Origin: Arthrobacter sp. efr-133-R2A-120
GTDB lineage: Bacteria; Actinomycetota; Actinomycetes; Actinomycetales; Micrococcaceae
NCBI RefSeq assembly: GCF_030209835.1
Contig: NZ_JARVRF010000064.1
Coordinates: forward strand, 1-64,000
Direction of reading: 5' to 3'
Length of the DNA: 64,000 nucleotides
Below, in pieces: positions 52,216-60,622 of the stretch. The position numbers and the translations under genes were made by a program. Numbering within the stretch: position 1 is the stretch's first letter; each line of letters starts with the position of its first letter. The notes below the pieces were generated by a model. It had not been told where the DNA came from, made no database searches, and was given only the letters and a program-made list of their open reading frames with translations.

Positions 52216-53757
52216 ATGCGAAGAAGCAAAGCAGTCCTCCTCGGCGCATCAGGCGCCACCCTTGCGCTCACCATCAGCGCATGCTCGTTCTCCGGTGGAA
52301 GCGGCAACGGCGCCGCCACCGGAAGCGGGAACGCCATCATCGACATGCAGTTCACACCAAGGGCGAACTTCGCCCTGGAGACCGACGACGCCTTCATCCT
52401 CAGCCAGATCGGCTGCCTTGAGACCCTCGTGCGCTACGACGAGGGCACCGGCAAGCTGCAGCCCTCACTCGCCACGGCGTGGAAACAGACGACGCCGACG
52501 ACGTGGGACTTCACTATCAGGGACGGCGTCACCTTCCAGAACGGCACGAAACTGACGGCGGCGAACGTCGCGGGCGCGCTCTCGCGTGCACTCCACGTCG
52601 AGACCCCTGCCCGGTCATTCAAGCCCAGCGTCGTCAGCGACGTCAAAGCACTCGACTCCAGCACCGTGCGCGTGACTTCGCCGAAACCCAACGCCCTGAT
52701 CCCGTTCAATCTGGCCAGCGTGAACACCGGCATTCTTGCACCGGAGGCATTCAAGGCCAACCGCGTCGACCCGATCGGCGCCTGCACCGGCCCGTTCAAG
52801 GCGACGGCCTACACCCAGGGGCAGTCGATGAAGCTCGTCCGCAACGACCAATATTGGGGCGCGAAGCCAGCCCTGGGCAGCGTTGAGGCAAAGTTCGTGC
52901 CGGACGGAGCGACGCGGGCTACCCAGGTGAGGACCGGCGAGGCCGACATCGCCCTGGGCATTCCGGCCTCGAGCCTGGCGGACCTCAAAGGCGACAAGAA
53001 CGTCGTCGTGACCCAGACAGGCGCCCCCAAAACCAACGGGCTGTATCTCAACACATCCAAGGCGCCATTCAATAACCCAGACGTCCGCCGCGCCATCCAG
53101 CTCGCCATCGACACCTCGGCAATCGCCTCCCAGGTGTACGACGGCACCGCACAGCCCGCAATCGGTCCCTTCGCTCCGAACGAGCCGTGGTCGCCCAAGG
53201 ACCGAGCGGCGAAGCAGAACCTGGACCAGGCCAAGGCCCTGCTGAAGTCCGCCGGGGTCGACCCCGGCAAGCTCAGCCTCGAACTTCTCGGCTATACCGA
53301 GCACCCCGAGTTCCCCGACCTCGCGACGGTGATCCAGTCCGACCTGGCCAAGATCGGCGTGACCGTAAAGGTGCGGATCGCCGACTACGCTGCCATTGAG
53401 CCCAGCCTCCTCTCGGGGAAGTACGACATGGCGCTGCTGTCGCGGAACCACCTCATCGACATCCCCGACCCGCTCGGGTTCCTCTCATCCGATTACACCT
53501 GCAAGGGCTCCTTCAACATCAGCCACTACTGCAGCCCGGAGCTGGACAAGCTCATCGCCGACGCCGGCAGCAAACCAGAGGTACAGGACCGGGACGCCAT
53601 CTACGCCCAGATCGCCCAGAAGCTTCAGGACGACGCGGTCACGGTCTTCCTCGTGCACGAGCAGAGCACCGCTGTGGCGCGCGCCAATGTGAAGAACTTC
53701 CACATTGACCCGTTGGCCAGGGACGCCATCACCCCGACGCTCACAGTCGGCGGCTGA
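52216..53757 (+). CDS. Peptide/opine-type (Opp/Dpp) ABC transporter substrate-binding lipoprotein
   Basis: A 513-residue SBP_bac_5 protein. The signal peptide ends with the lipobox LTISAC (cysteine about residue 23), followed by a Gly/Ser-rich linker and the family pattern: LETLVRYDEGTGKLQPSLATAW, WDFTIRDGVTFQNGTKLTAANV, GPFKATAYTQGQSMKLVRND and VRRAIQLAIDTSAIA. These proteins bind peptides, opines, nickel complexes or similar ligands. First gene of a six-gene operon. Confidence 0.9.
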   Translation: MRRSKAVLLGASGATLALTISACSFSGGSGNGAATGSGNAIIDMQFTPRANFALETDDAFILSQIGCLETLVRYDEGTGKLQPSLATAWKQTTPTTWDFTIRDGVTFQNGTKLTAANVAGALSRALHVETPARSFKPSVVSDVKALDSSTVRVTSPKPNALIPFNLASVNTGILAPEAFKANRVDPIGACTGPFKATAYTQGQSMKLVRNDQYWGAKPALGSVEAKFVPDGATRATQVRTGEADIALGIPASSLADLKGDKNVVVTQTGAPKTNGLYLNTSKAPFNNPDVRRAIQLAIDTSAIASQVYDGTAQPAIGPFAPNEPWSPKDRAAKQNLDQAKALLKSAGVDPGKLSLELLGYTEHPEFPDLATVIQSDLAKIGVTVKVRIADYAAIEPSLLSGKYDMALLSRNHLIDIPDPLGFLSSDYTCKGSFNISHYCSPELDKLIADAGSKPEVQDRDAIYAQIAQKLQDDAVTVFLVHEQSTAVARANVKNFHIDPLARDAITPTLTVGG

Positions 53758-53773
53758 ACGAAAGGAGAGCAAG

Positions 53774-54718
53774 GTGATCTTCTTGCTGAGACGCTTCGTC
53801 GTCCTCCTCTGCACGCTGGCCTCGGTGTCGTTCCTCGTGTTCCTGATCCCCTACTTGACCCCCGGGGACCCGGCCCGGAAGATCCTCCAGGCCCGGACGG
53901 GGGAGCTGAACCTGGACCCCTCGGCGGTGGAGGCCGCCCGAGTCCGCTATGGCCTCGACAAGCCCGTGATCGAGCAGTACTGGAACTGGGGGCAGAATGC
54001 CCTCCATGGCGACTTGGGTCTGTCGTACACGAGCCGCACCCAGGTCTCCGACCTGGTGGGCAGCGCCCTTGCGGTGACGACCTCCCTGGCCGTCGCGGCA
54101 CTGTTCATCGCCTTGGTGGCGGCCCTTCCCCTCGGGTCACTGGCCGCGATCAGGCGCGGAAAGGCCTCCGACATCGCCATCACGACGGTCACCCAGGGCT
54201 TCGTCGCGCTCCCCGAGTACTGGGTGGCCCCGATGCTTGTCCTGGTGTTCGCCCTCAAGCTCGGGATCCTGCCCTCCGCCGGATGGACCGGACCGGCGTC
54301 GATGATCCTCCCCGCTGTGACCCTCTCGCTCCGCCCGCTGAGCTACTTCACCCAGGTGACCCGGGCATCGATGGTGGACGTCCTGGAGTCACCCCACCTC
54401 ACAGCCGCGCGTAGCCGGGGACTGAGCTTCGCCCAAGCGATGCTCAGGCACGGGCTGCGCAACGGCCTCCTGCCAGTGGTGACGCTGTTCTCCATCTGGC
54501 TTGCCGGACTGCTGGGCGGCTCGGTCGTCATCGAGGTCATCTTCGCGGTCCCCGGAATGGGGAGGCTCCTGTACCAGGCCGTGACCGACGGCGACGTCCC
54601 GGTCATCCAGGCTGGAATCGTCTGCATCGTCGCACTCACGGTCCTGATCACCACGCTGACCGATCTGCTCTACGCGCTCATTAACCCGACTGTGAGGTCC
54701 TCGAATGTCTCGCGTTGA
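53774..54718 (+). CDS. Opp/Dpp-type ABC permease (DppB-like)
   Basis: A 314-residue permease of the DppB class: an initial helix VIFLLRRFVVLLCTLASVSFLVFLI, a periplasmic loop with YGLDKPVIEQYWNWGQNALHGDLG, and the EAA region TAARSRGLSFAQAMLRHGLRNGLLPVVT. GTG at 53774 is chosen for GAAAGGAG upstream; the open frame from 53705 lies in the binding-protein gene. Confidence 0.9.
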   Translation: MIFLLRRFVVLLCTLASVSFLVFLIPYLTPGDPARKILQARTGELNLDPSAVEAARVRYGLDKPVIEQYWNWGQNALHGDLGLSYTSRTQVSDLVGSALAVTTSLAVAALFIALVAALPLGSLAAIRRGKASDIAITTVTQGFVALPEYWVAPMLVLVFALKLGILPSAGWTGPASMILPAVTLSLRPLSYFTQVTRASMVDVLESPHLTAARSRGLSFAQAMLRHGLRNGLLPVVTLFSIWLAGLLGGSVVIEVIFAVPGMGRLLYQAVTDGDVPVIQAGIVCIVALTVLITTLTDLLYALINPTVRSSNVSR

Positions 54719-55643
54719 TAACCCTGCAGTTGATAACCCTGCAGTTGATAACACTGCATCCGGGGCACTGGATGGCGTTCTTGACCCCGCGCCATCGCCT
54801 GGCGCCCCGCGCATCCGCGGCTTGCGGCGCCTTCGGGCCTGGCCGTGGAGCCTGCGCGTGGGCCTGTTCGGCGTCCTGGCCGTGGTCCTCGTGCTCCTCG
54901 CCACGCCGTGGAGCGCCCCGTTCGACCCCGCACTCCAGGACCTGTCCAATAGGCTGGCGCCGCCCAGCGGCGCCCACTGGCTCGGCACTGACCAGCTCGG
55001 GCGCGATGTCATGAGCCGGCTCATGTGGGGCGGCCGGTTCTCAGTCACCATAGCGGCCATCACCCTGACCATCTCCGCCGTGTTCGGCACCCTCTTGGGA
55101 ATCGTGTGCGCCCGGAGCAAGGGAGTGCTCGACGAATTTGTCATGCGCGTTTCGGACGTCCTGCTGGCCTTCCCCGAGATGATCGTCGCGATGTTCCTGG
55201 TGTCGATCCTCGGCGCCGGGTACGGCACGCTGATCCTGGCGCTGGCCGTCGCCGGGTGGACCCCGTTCGCCCGCCTGGCACGCGCCCTGACGCTGGAGAT
55301 CAACTCGCGCGACTTCATTGAGGCGGCCGAGAGCCTAGGCTTTTCGCGGACCTTCATCATCCTGCGCCATCTCCTCCCGAACGCGTTCAGCCCTCTCCTG
55401 GCCCATGCCTCGGTGCGCTTCGGGCACACGCTCATCACGGTGGGTGCGCTGTCCTTCCTCGGTCTTGGCGTCGCGCCGCCGGACTCCGACTGGGGCTCGA
55501 TGCTGGCCGATGGGCTGCCCTACATGTCACGCGCCGCGGGGCTGGTCATCTACCCTGGCCTTGCGATTTTCCTCACTGCTCTCGCAGTGACGCTGACGGG
55601 CAGGGGCATCAATGTCCGACCGGGGCGACAGGGGCGAGGCTGA
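54705..55643 (+). CDS. Opp/Dpp-type ABC permease (DppC-like) with repeat-encoded N-terminus
   Basis: A 312-residue DppC-class permease. Family features are LGTDQLGRDVMSRLMWGGR near residue 92 and the EAA loop DFIEAAESLGFSRTFIILRHLLPN. The cytoplasmic N-terminus is unusual: residues 4-18 are VDNPA-VDNPA-VDNTA, encoded by a threefold 15-base repeat. The start overlaps the DppB-like stop by 14 bases. Confidence 0.9.
   Translation: MSRVDNPAVDNPAVDNTASGALDGVLDPAPSPGAPRIRGLRRLRAWPWSLRVGLFGVLAVVLVLLATPWSAPFDPALQDLSNRLAPPSGAHWLGTDQLGRDVMSRLMWGGRFSVTIAAITLTISAVFGTLLGIVCARSKGVLDEFVMRVSDVLLAFPEMIVAMFLVSILGAGYGTLILALAVAGWTPFARLARALTLEINSRDFIEAAESLGFSRTFIILRHLLPNAFSPLLAHASVRFGHTLITVGALSFLGLGVAPPDSDWGSMLADGLPYMSRAAGLVIYPGLAIFLTALAVTLTGRGINVRPGRQGRG
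54714..54758 (+). repeat. Three tandem 15-base units at the start of the DppC-like gene
   Basis: GTTGATAACCCTGCA occurs twice perfectly and a third time with one change (CC to AC, as GTTGATAACACTGCA). Unit length is a multiple of three, so copy-number change would alter protein length but not the frame. The stop codon of the upstream permease lies inside the first unit. Confidence 0.95.
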
Positions 55644-55644
55644 C

Positions 55645-56466
55645 ATGAACCCGCTTTCAAAAAACACGCGAAGGGCAGGAACGACGATGACAGCGAGCTA
55701 CGGGGGTCAAAATGGAAAATCCGAGGTGCCCAAGCGGACCCTCTCGTCAGTGGTCGCCTCCCAAATGCGACGTCGGATCGTCGACGGGACCTACCCGCCG
55801 GGCATGCAGCTGAACGAGCAGGAGCTCGCGGCGTACTTTGCGACGAGCCGAGCGCCGGTGCGGGAAGGAATCCAGCGACTCGTCCAGGAGGGGCTGCTGG
55901 TAAGCGAGCCGCACCGCGGCGTCTTCGTGCCGCAGCTGACCTACGAGGACCTCGACGACATCTACTTCTCCCGCGCGGCCATCGAGCGGGCATCGATGGT
56001 GAGGATCACCGAGCGGGGCCTGGCCGCCGCCGATATCGCGGCCCTGGAACATTCGCTTGGCCAGATGGCAGTCGCTACCCGGCAACAGGAATGGCGGGAC
56101 GTGGTCGCGGCCGACCTGCGCTTCCACGAACTCATCGTGGGCGCCGCCCGAAGTCCCCGCCTGTCGCGCATGTACGCGTCGCTCTTGGGGGAGTCCCGGC
56201 TCGGCCTGAACATGCTCGTCGGCAGCTTCGAGGGGCGGGCCGACTACCTCGAGGAGCACCAGCGGATCTTTGACTACTTGGTCGCAGGAGACCGGACCCG
56301 GTTGGTCGAGGAACTCGAGTCTCACCTAGGAACAGCCCTGAACACGCTGCACAGACACTATGCGGAGGCCGCGGAACCCCTGCAAAGCCCGTTCGGCGCC
56401 GACGCCGAATTGAGTGTGCCTGCTGCCGGGGGCGCACCGAAAGCTCCAGGAGGAAGCAATGACTGA
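55645..56466 (+). CDS. GntR-family (FadR subfamily, FCD domain) regulator embedded in the transporter operon
   Basis: A 273-residue regulator with an N-terminal extension of about 30 residues, a winged helix (SSVVASQMRRRIVDGTYPPGMQLNEQELAAYFATSRAPVREGIQRL), an FCD domain with the metal-ligand pattern ADLRFHELIV, and a low-complexity C-terminal tail. ATG at 55645, one base after the permease stop and behind GCGAGG, is preferred; 55687 is an alternative. It separates permease genes from the ATPase genes and its stop overlaps the next start, so it is cotranscribed and probably autoregulates the operon through the sites at 51854-52112. Confidence 0.85.
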   Translation: MNPLSKNTRRAGTTMTASYGGQNGKSEVPKRTLSSVVASQMRRRIVDGTYPPGMQLNEQELAAYFATSRAPVREGIQRLVQEGLLVSEPHRGVFVPQLTYEDLDDIYFSRAAIERASMVRITERGLAAADIAALEHSLGQMAVATRQQEWRDVVAADLRFHELIVGAARSPRLSRMYASLLGESRLGLNMLVGSFEGRADYLEEHQRIFDYLVAGDRTRLVEELESHLGTALNTLHRHYAEAAEPLQSPFGADAELSVPAAGGAPKAPGGSND

Positions 56467-57454
56467 CACCCTTACAATCAGCGGGCTCACGGTCGAGCTC
56501 GGCCCGCCCGGCTCGCCGCCGATCCTGGACCGGGTCTCGCTCACGGTAGGCCCGGGCGAGATCGTGGCCCTCGTGGGCGAATCCGGATCCGGGAAGAGCA
56601 TGACCGCGATGTCATTGATGCGCTTGCTGCCACCCGGGGCGCGCATGCGCGCCGACGCCATCAGTCTGGGGGACATCGACGTGCTCCACGCCAGCGAGCA
56701 CGAGATGAACCACATCCGGGGCGCCCGGATCAGCATGCTGTTCCAGCAGCCCAAGCGGATGCTCGACCCCACCGCCACCGTGGGCGCCCAGGTCGCCGAA
56801 CCGCTACGCCTGTGCCTTGGCCTGAGCCGGTCGCAGGCGCACGCCCGAGTCATCGAGCTCCTCGCCGACGTCGGCATCGCCGAGCCGGAGCGGCGCGCGC
56901 ACTCGTACGCCCACCAGCTTTCCGGCGGCATCGCGCAGCGCGTCATGATCGCCATGGCCCTCGCGGGACAGCCCGACGTCCTGATCGCCGACGAGCCAAC
57001 GACGGCGCTGGACGTCACCGTGGAGGTCCAGATCCTGCAGCTCATCGCGGCGAAGCGGGCGAAGCTGGGCATGTCGGCGCTCTTCGTCTCCCACGACCTC
57101 GGAGTCGTCTCCTCCGTCGCGGACCGCATCGCGGTGATGTATGCCGGCCGCATCGTCGAGGAGGGTACGACCCGGGAGATCCTCCATTCCCCGCAGCACC
57201 CGTACACCAAGGCACTCGTCAAGTGCGCGATGCTCAAGCCGGAGGCAGACGGGTCCTTGTACACGATCCTGGGCGACGCGAACGCTGCCCGGGCGGTATC
57301 GCACGGATGCAGGTTCCGAGCGCGGTGCCTCGTCTGCACGGCCGAGCACCTTGAGCAGAAGTGCGAGAGCGAGGAGCCCGAGCTCGCAGGGTGCGGCAGG
57401 GCCGAGCACAGCTCACGTTGCTGGGCGACGATCGAGACGAGGAAGGCGAGATGA
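56459..57454 (+). CDS. Opp/Dpp-type ABC ATPase (DppD-like)
   Basis: A 331-residue ATPase: Walker A GESGSGKSM (serine-methionine in place of the usual ST), signature LSGGIAQRV, Walker B VLIADEPTTALDVT and switch SHDLGVV, followed by the oligopeptide-class C-terminal domain with the cysteine pattern CRFRARCLVC...EQKC. ATG at 56459 has AGGAGGAA upstream and overlaps the GntR stop by 8 bases. Confidence 0.9.
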   Translation: MTDTLTISGLTVELGPPGSPPILDRVSLTVGPGEIVALVGESGSGKSMTAMSLMRLLPPGARMRADAISLGDIDVLHASEHEMNHIRGARISMLFQQPKRMLDPTATVGAQVAEPLRLCLGLSRSQAHARVIELLADVGIAEPERRAHSYAHQLSGGIAQRVMIAMALAGQPDVLIADEPTTALDVTVEVQILQLIAAKRAKLGMSALFVSHDLGVVSSVADRIAVMYAGRIVEEGTTREILHSPQHPYTKALVKCAMLKPEADGSLYTILGDANAARAVSHGCRFRARCLVCTAEHLEQKCESEEPELAGCGRAEHSSRCWATIETRKAR

Positions 57455-58503
57455 GCATGCTCCGCACCGCACCGGTCAAGGACACGGCTCAGCCACTCGC
57501 CGTCGACATGGTGGCGCTGGACAACGTGGTCAAGCACTTCCGTCTCGCCCGGAAAAAACTGGTCGGCAGCCCCGAGTCCGTCCGTTCGGTCGACGGGATC
57601 AGCCTGCGGGTGCGCGCCGGCGAGGTGCTTGGCCTGGTCGGGGAATCGGGTTCGGGCAAGAGCACCCTGGCACGGGTGATTCTTCGATTGCTCCCACCTG
57701 ACTCGGGAACCGTGAGCATCGATGGCCAGGACGTCTCCCGAGGGGGAAGGGCCCTTCTCAAAAGCCTTCGAGCCAAGGCGCAGCTGGTCTTCCAGGATCC
57801 CCACGCCGCGATGGATCCGTGCATGACCATAGGCGTGGGCCTCGCTGCGGTCCTGCGTACCCACGGGATAGGCACGAGGGCCGACCGGTGGGCGCGGGTC
57901 GTGGCGGCGCTCGCGGAGGTCGGGCTCGATGCTTCTTACCTGGACCGGTACCCGGGCGGTTGCTCCGGCGGCCAGCTCCAGCGCGTTGTCATCGCGCGTG
58001 CGCTCCTCACGAACCCCAAGCTCCTGATCTGCGATGAGCCGACGTCGGCCCTGGACGCGTCCGTCCAGGCCAAGGTGCTCAACCTCCTCGCTCGGCTGCG
58101 CAAGGACCACCGGTTGACGATGGTCGTGATCTCCCACGACTTGCGGGTGGTCCAGTACGTCAGCGATCGCGTCGCGGTGATGTACCTCGGCCAGATCGTG
58201 GAGACGGCGGACAGGGAGGACCTGTTCCAAGGATCGCTGCACCCCTACACCATCGCACTGCTCTCCGCGGCACTGGCTACCGACGAGAAACATCCGGAGC
58301 AGCTAGTGGCGGCCGGGGAGCCTCCATCGCCGATCAACCCACCGGCAGGATGCCGGTTCAACTCCCGGTGCCCGCTCGCCACCGAGCAGTGCCGCACAGA
58401 GATGCCGGCGCTGCTCGAAGTCGCCCCTGGCCACGAGGTCAGGTGCCATCGATGGACCGAGTCGCGCGCACTGCTGATCCAGACCCAGGAGCCCACGATG
58501 TGA
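57451..58503 (+). CDS. Opp/Dpp-type ABC ATPase (DppF-like)
   Basis: A 350-residue ATPase: Walker [15 protein letters not shown], signature CSGGQLQRVVIARALL (Cys replacing the usual Leu), Walker [15 protein letters not shown], and the C-terminal cysteine region CRFNSRCPLATEQC. It overlaps the DppD-like stop (ATGA) and completes the importer. The 128 bases downstream contain no recognised element. Confidence 0.9.
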   Translation: MSMLRTAPVKDTAQPLAVDMVALDNVVKHFRLARKKLVGSPESVRSVDGISLRVRAGEVLGLVGESGSGKSTLARVILRLLPPDSGTVSIDGQDVSRGGRALLKSLRAKAQLVFQDPHAAMDPCMTIGVGLAAVLRTHGIGTRADRWARVVAALAEVGLDASYLDRYPGGCSGGQLQRVVIARALLTNPKLLICDEPTSALDASVQAKVLNLLARLRKDHRLTMVVISHDLRVVQYVSDRVAVMYLGQIVETADREDLFQGSLHPYTIALLSAALATDEKHPEQLVAAGEPPSPINPPAGCRFNSRCPLATEQCRTEMPALLEVAPGHEVRCHRWTESRALLIQTQEPTM

Positions 58504-58631
58504 CTCACCGTCCCGCCTTCCGCTAGACCCCATCCCCGACAGCCGGCCCCCGAGAGGAACGGCAATAGCCAAATGCGAAGAGTCGGATCGCGACCATCAC
58601 GATATTCATCCGAGAACGGAGAACTAAGAAC

Positions 58632-59354
58632 ATGAGCATTGAAACTGTCATCTTGCATCACGAGCCTCAGGGAACAGGCCTTGCGGCAAAACTGAACTGG
58701 CTCCGGGCCGGCATACTCGGTGCCAATGACGGCATCGTCTCAGTTGCCGCGGTCGTCGTCGGCGTCGCAGGCCTTACAACGGAGACTGGTCCCATCCTCG
58801 CTGCGGGTATGGCCGCCGTCGTGGGCGGCGCCATTTCGATGGCCCTCGGTGAGTACGTCTCGGTCAGCAGTCAGAGCGACAGCCAGAAGCAACTCATCGA
58901 GAAGGAGACCCGGGAGCTGCGTGAGCAGCCGGAGGAGGAATTCGCTGAGCTCGTGGGGATGTACCTGTCGAAGGGGCTGTCCCAGGAGACAGCATCGAGG
59001 GTCGCCATGGAGCTTACGGAGACGGATCCCCTGCGCGCACACCTCGACATCGAACTTGGAATCGACCCTGACGAGATCGTGAGTCCGTGGCATGCCGCCA
59101 TCGCGTCGGCGGTCTCGTTCCTGCTTGGCTCGATCCTCCCGATACTCTCGATCCTCCTGGCCCCCGCAGCGGTCCGTGTCCCGCTGACATTCGCGACGGT
59201 CCTCATCGCCCTCTTCCTTACCGGATGGGTCGGCGCGTGGATCGGCGGCGGCTCCAGGCTCAGGGCCTCGAGCCGCGTCGTCGTGGGAGGCGCCCTCGCA
59301 CTGGCCGCGACGTTCGCGATCGGAAGCCTCCTGGGCACCACGGGTATTGCCTAA
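58632..59354 (+). CDS. VIT1/CCC1-family membrane protein
   Basis: A 240-residue protein of the vacuolar-iron-transporter-like family. The hallmark LRAGILGANDGIVSVAAVVVGVAG near residue 25 and GGAISMALGEYVSVSSQSDSQ near 68-88 are followed by an acidic cytoplasmic segment and three more hydrophobic helices. Family members move iron or manganese out of the cytoplasm; the acidic EEEFAELVGMYLSKGLS region corresponds to the metal-binding domain. It is followed by an unrelated reductase gene. Confidence 0.87.
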   Translation: MSIETVILHHEPQGTGLAAKLNWLRAGILGANDGIVSVAAVVVGVAGLTTETGPILAAGMAAVVGGAISMALGEYVSVSSQSDSQKQLIEKETRELREQPEEEFAELVGMYLSKGLSQETASRVAMELTETDPLRAHLDIELGIDPDEIVSPWHAAIASAVSFLLGSILPILSILLAPAAVRVPLTFATVLIALFLTGWVGAWIGGGSRLRASSRVVVGGALALAATFAIGSLLGTTGIA

Positions 59355-59380
59355 ACATCGAACAATCAAGAGGAGCGCGC

Positions 59381-60622
59381 ATGAAGCAGGAAGATCGGGT
59401 CGTCGTGGTTGGGTCCGGGATAGCCGGTGCGGCATGCGCCGCGACGCTGCGGGAAGGAGGGTACGACGGCGAAGTCACAGTCGTGCGCGGCGAGGACGCC
59501 CTGCCGTATAACCGCACGGCCGTGAACACGAAGATGTTGTCCACGGCAGTCTCCCACCTTGAGTTGACCCTGCCGGAGGCGCGGACACCCGACGTCGAAT
59601 GGCTCTCGCCGGACGAGGCTGCGGCATTGGACCCCGTGCGCCGGGAGGTGGGGCTTGCCAGCGGCAAGGTGCTTCGATACCGCTCCCTCGTGATAGCCAC
59701 CGGCTTGCGCGCGCGGTCCTGGCCGCGGAGCGCCTGTTCGATGCCGGACCGAGTGGTGACCCTGCGCACCTCGGAGGACGCAGCACGCATGAGGTCGCTG
59801 CTCGGCTGGGCCGGCAATCACCTTCGGCGCTCTGGGCGCGTGATCATCCTGGGTGCAGGGCTGACCGGAGGGGAAACGGCTAGCCTGCTCAGTGGCGCCG
59901 GAGCGGAAGTGGACCTGGTCGCGAGGCAGCCGGTACCCATGTCGGACCGGCTCGGCCGCAATGCGGCCGCGTGGCTCCTGGACCGCCACAACGAGCACGT
60001 GCACACGCACATGGGGCGCACGGTCACCGGCTGCAGCGTCGGTGGGGACGGGGTCATGGTCCGCCTGGATGACGGACACCGACTGACGGGCGACCTGCTC
60101 CTGTTGGCGGTGGGCAGCCTCCCGAACACCGAATGGCTCCAGGGCAGCGGGCTTGACGTGGAGGACGGGGTGGCCGTCGACCCTTCGCTGCGGGCGCTCG
60201 GGGCCGAAGGGGTCTACGCGGCGGGGGATGTGGCCAGGGTCGCGACAACTGCGCGAGCCCGACGCACCGAGAACTGGGCCAGCGCTCTCGCCCAAGGCCG
60301 GCACGCGGGTCGCTCGGTCCTCCACGACCTCGGCCTGGGCGAGGCGCCCGGGCCGTTCTCGGACCTGCCGGTCTACACAAGCAAGATCTACGGGACAAAG
60401 CTGACCATGCTGGGGGAGACCGGCGCCGCCCTGCACCAGACCCCTATCCCCGGGGATACCCCGGTTCCGCTGACGGTGTTCACCGACGAGCGGGAATGCC
60501 TCCGGGGGGCCGTCGCAGTTGGCGTCGAGCAGCTGGAGGACTCGCTTGTCGAGGCCATCCGGGACCGGATTCCGCTCAGCAGCCTGCTTACCGCGGCCGC
60601 CGTCGGCAAGGTTCACCGCTAG
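59381..60622 (+). CDS. FAD-dependent NAD(P)H oxidoreductase (ferredoxin/rubredoxin reductase type)
   Basis: A 413-residue two-dinucleotide-domain flavoprotein: the FAD motif VVVVGSGIAGAACAATL at the N-terminus, the NAD(P) motif VIILGAGLTGGETASLLSGAGAEV near residue 155, LAVGSLPNTEWL, and the FAD C-terminal motif GVYAAGDVARV. The C-terminal domain resembles that of ferredoxin-reducing oxygenase partners. No ferredoxin or oxygenase is adjacent, so the acceptor is unknown. ATG at 59381 follows AGAGGAG. Its stop shares a CTAG with the convergent glycosidase stop. Confidence 0.83.
   Translation: MKQEDRVVVVGSGIAGAACAATLREGGYDGEVTVVRGEDALPYNRTAVNTKMLSTAVSHLELTLPEARTPDVEWLSPDEAAALDPVRREVGLASGKVLRYRSLVIATGLRARSWPRSACSMPDRVVTLRTSEDAARMRSLLGWAGNHLRRSGRVIILGAGLTGGETASLLSGAGAEVDLVARQPVPMSDRLGRNAAAWLLDRHNEHVHTHMGRTVTGCSVGGDGVMVRLDDGHRLTGDLLLLAVGSLPNTEWLQGSGLDVEDGVAVDPSLRALGAEGVYAAGDVARVATTARARRTENWASALAQGRHAGRSVLHDLGLGEAPGPFSDLPVYTSKIYGTKLTMLGETGAALHQTPIPGDTPVPLTVFTDERECLRGAVAVGVEQLEDSLVEAIRDRIPLSSLLTAAAVGKVHR

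Noticed and set aside
60619-60622. CTAG shared by the stop codons of two convergent genes as a special element
   Set aside because: TAG stops on both strands fit a palindromic CTAG by chance; nothing else supports a function.
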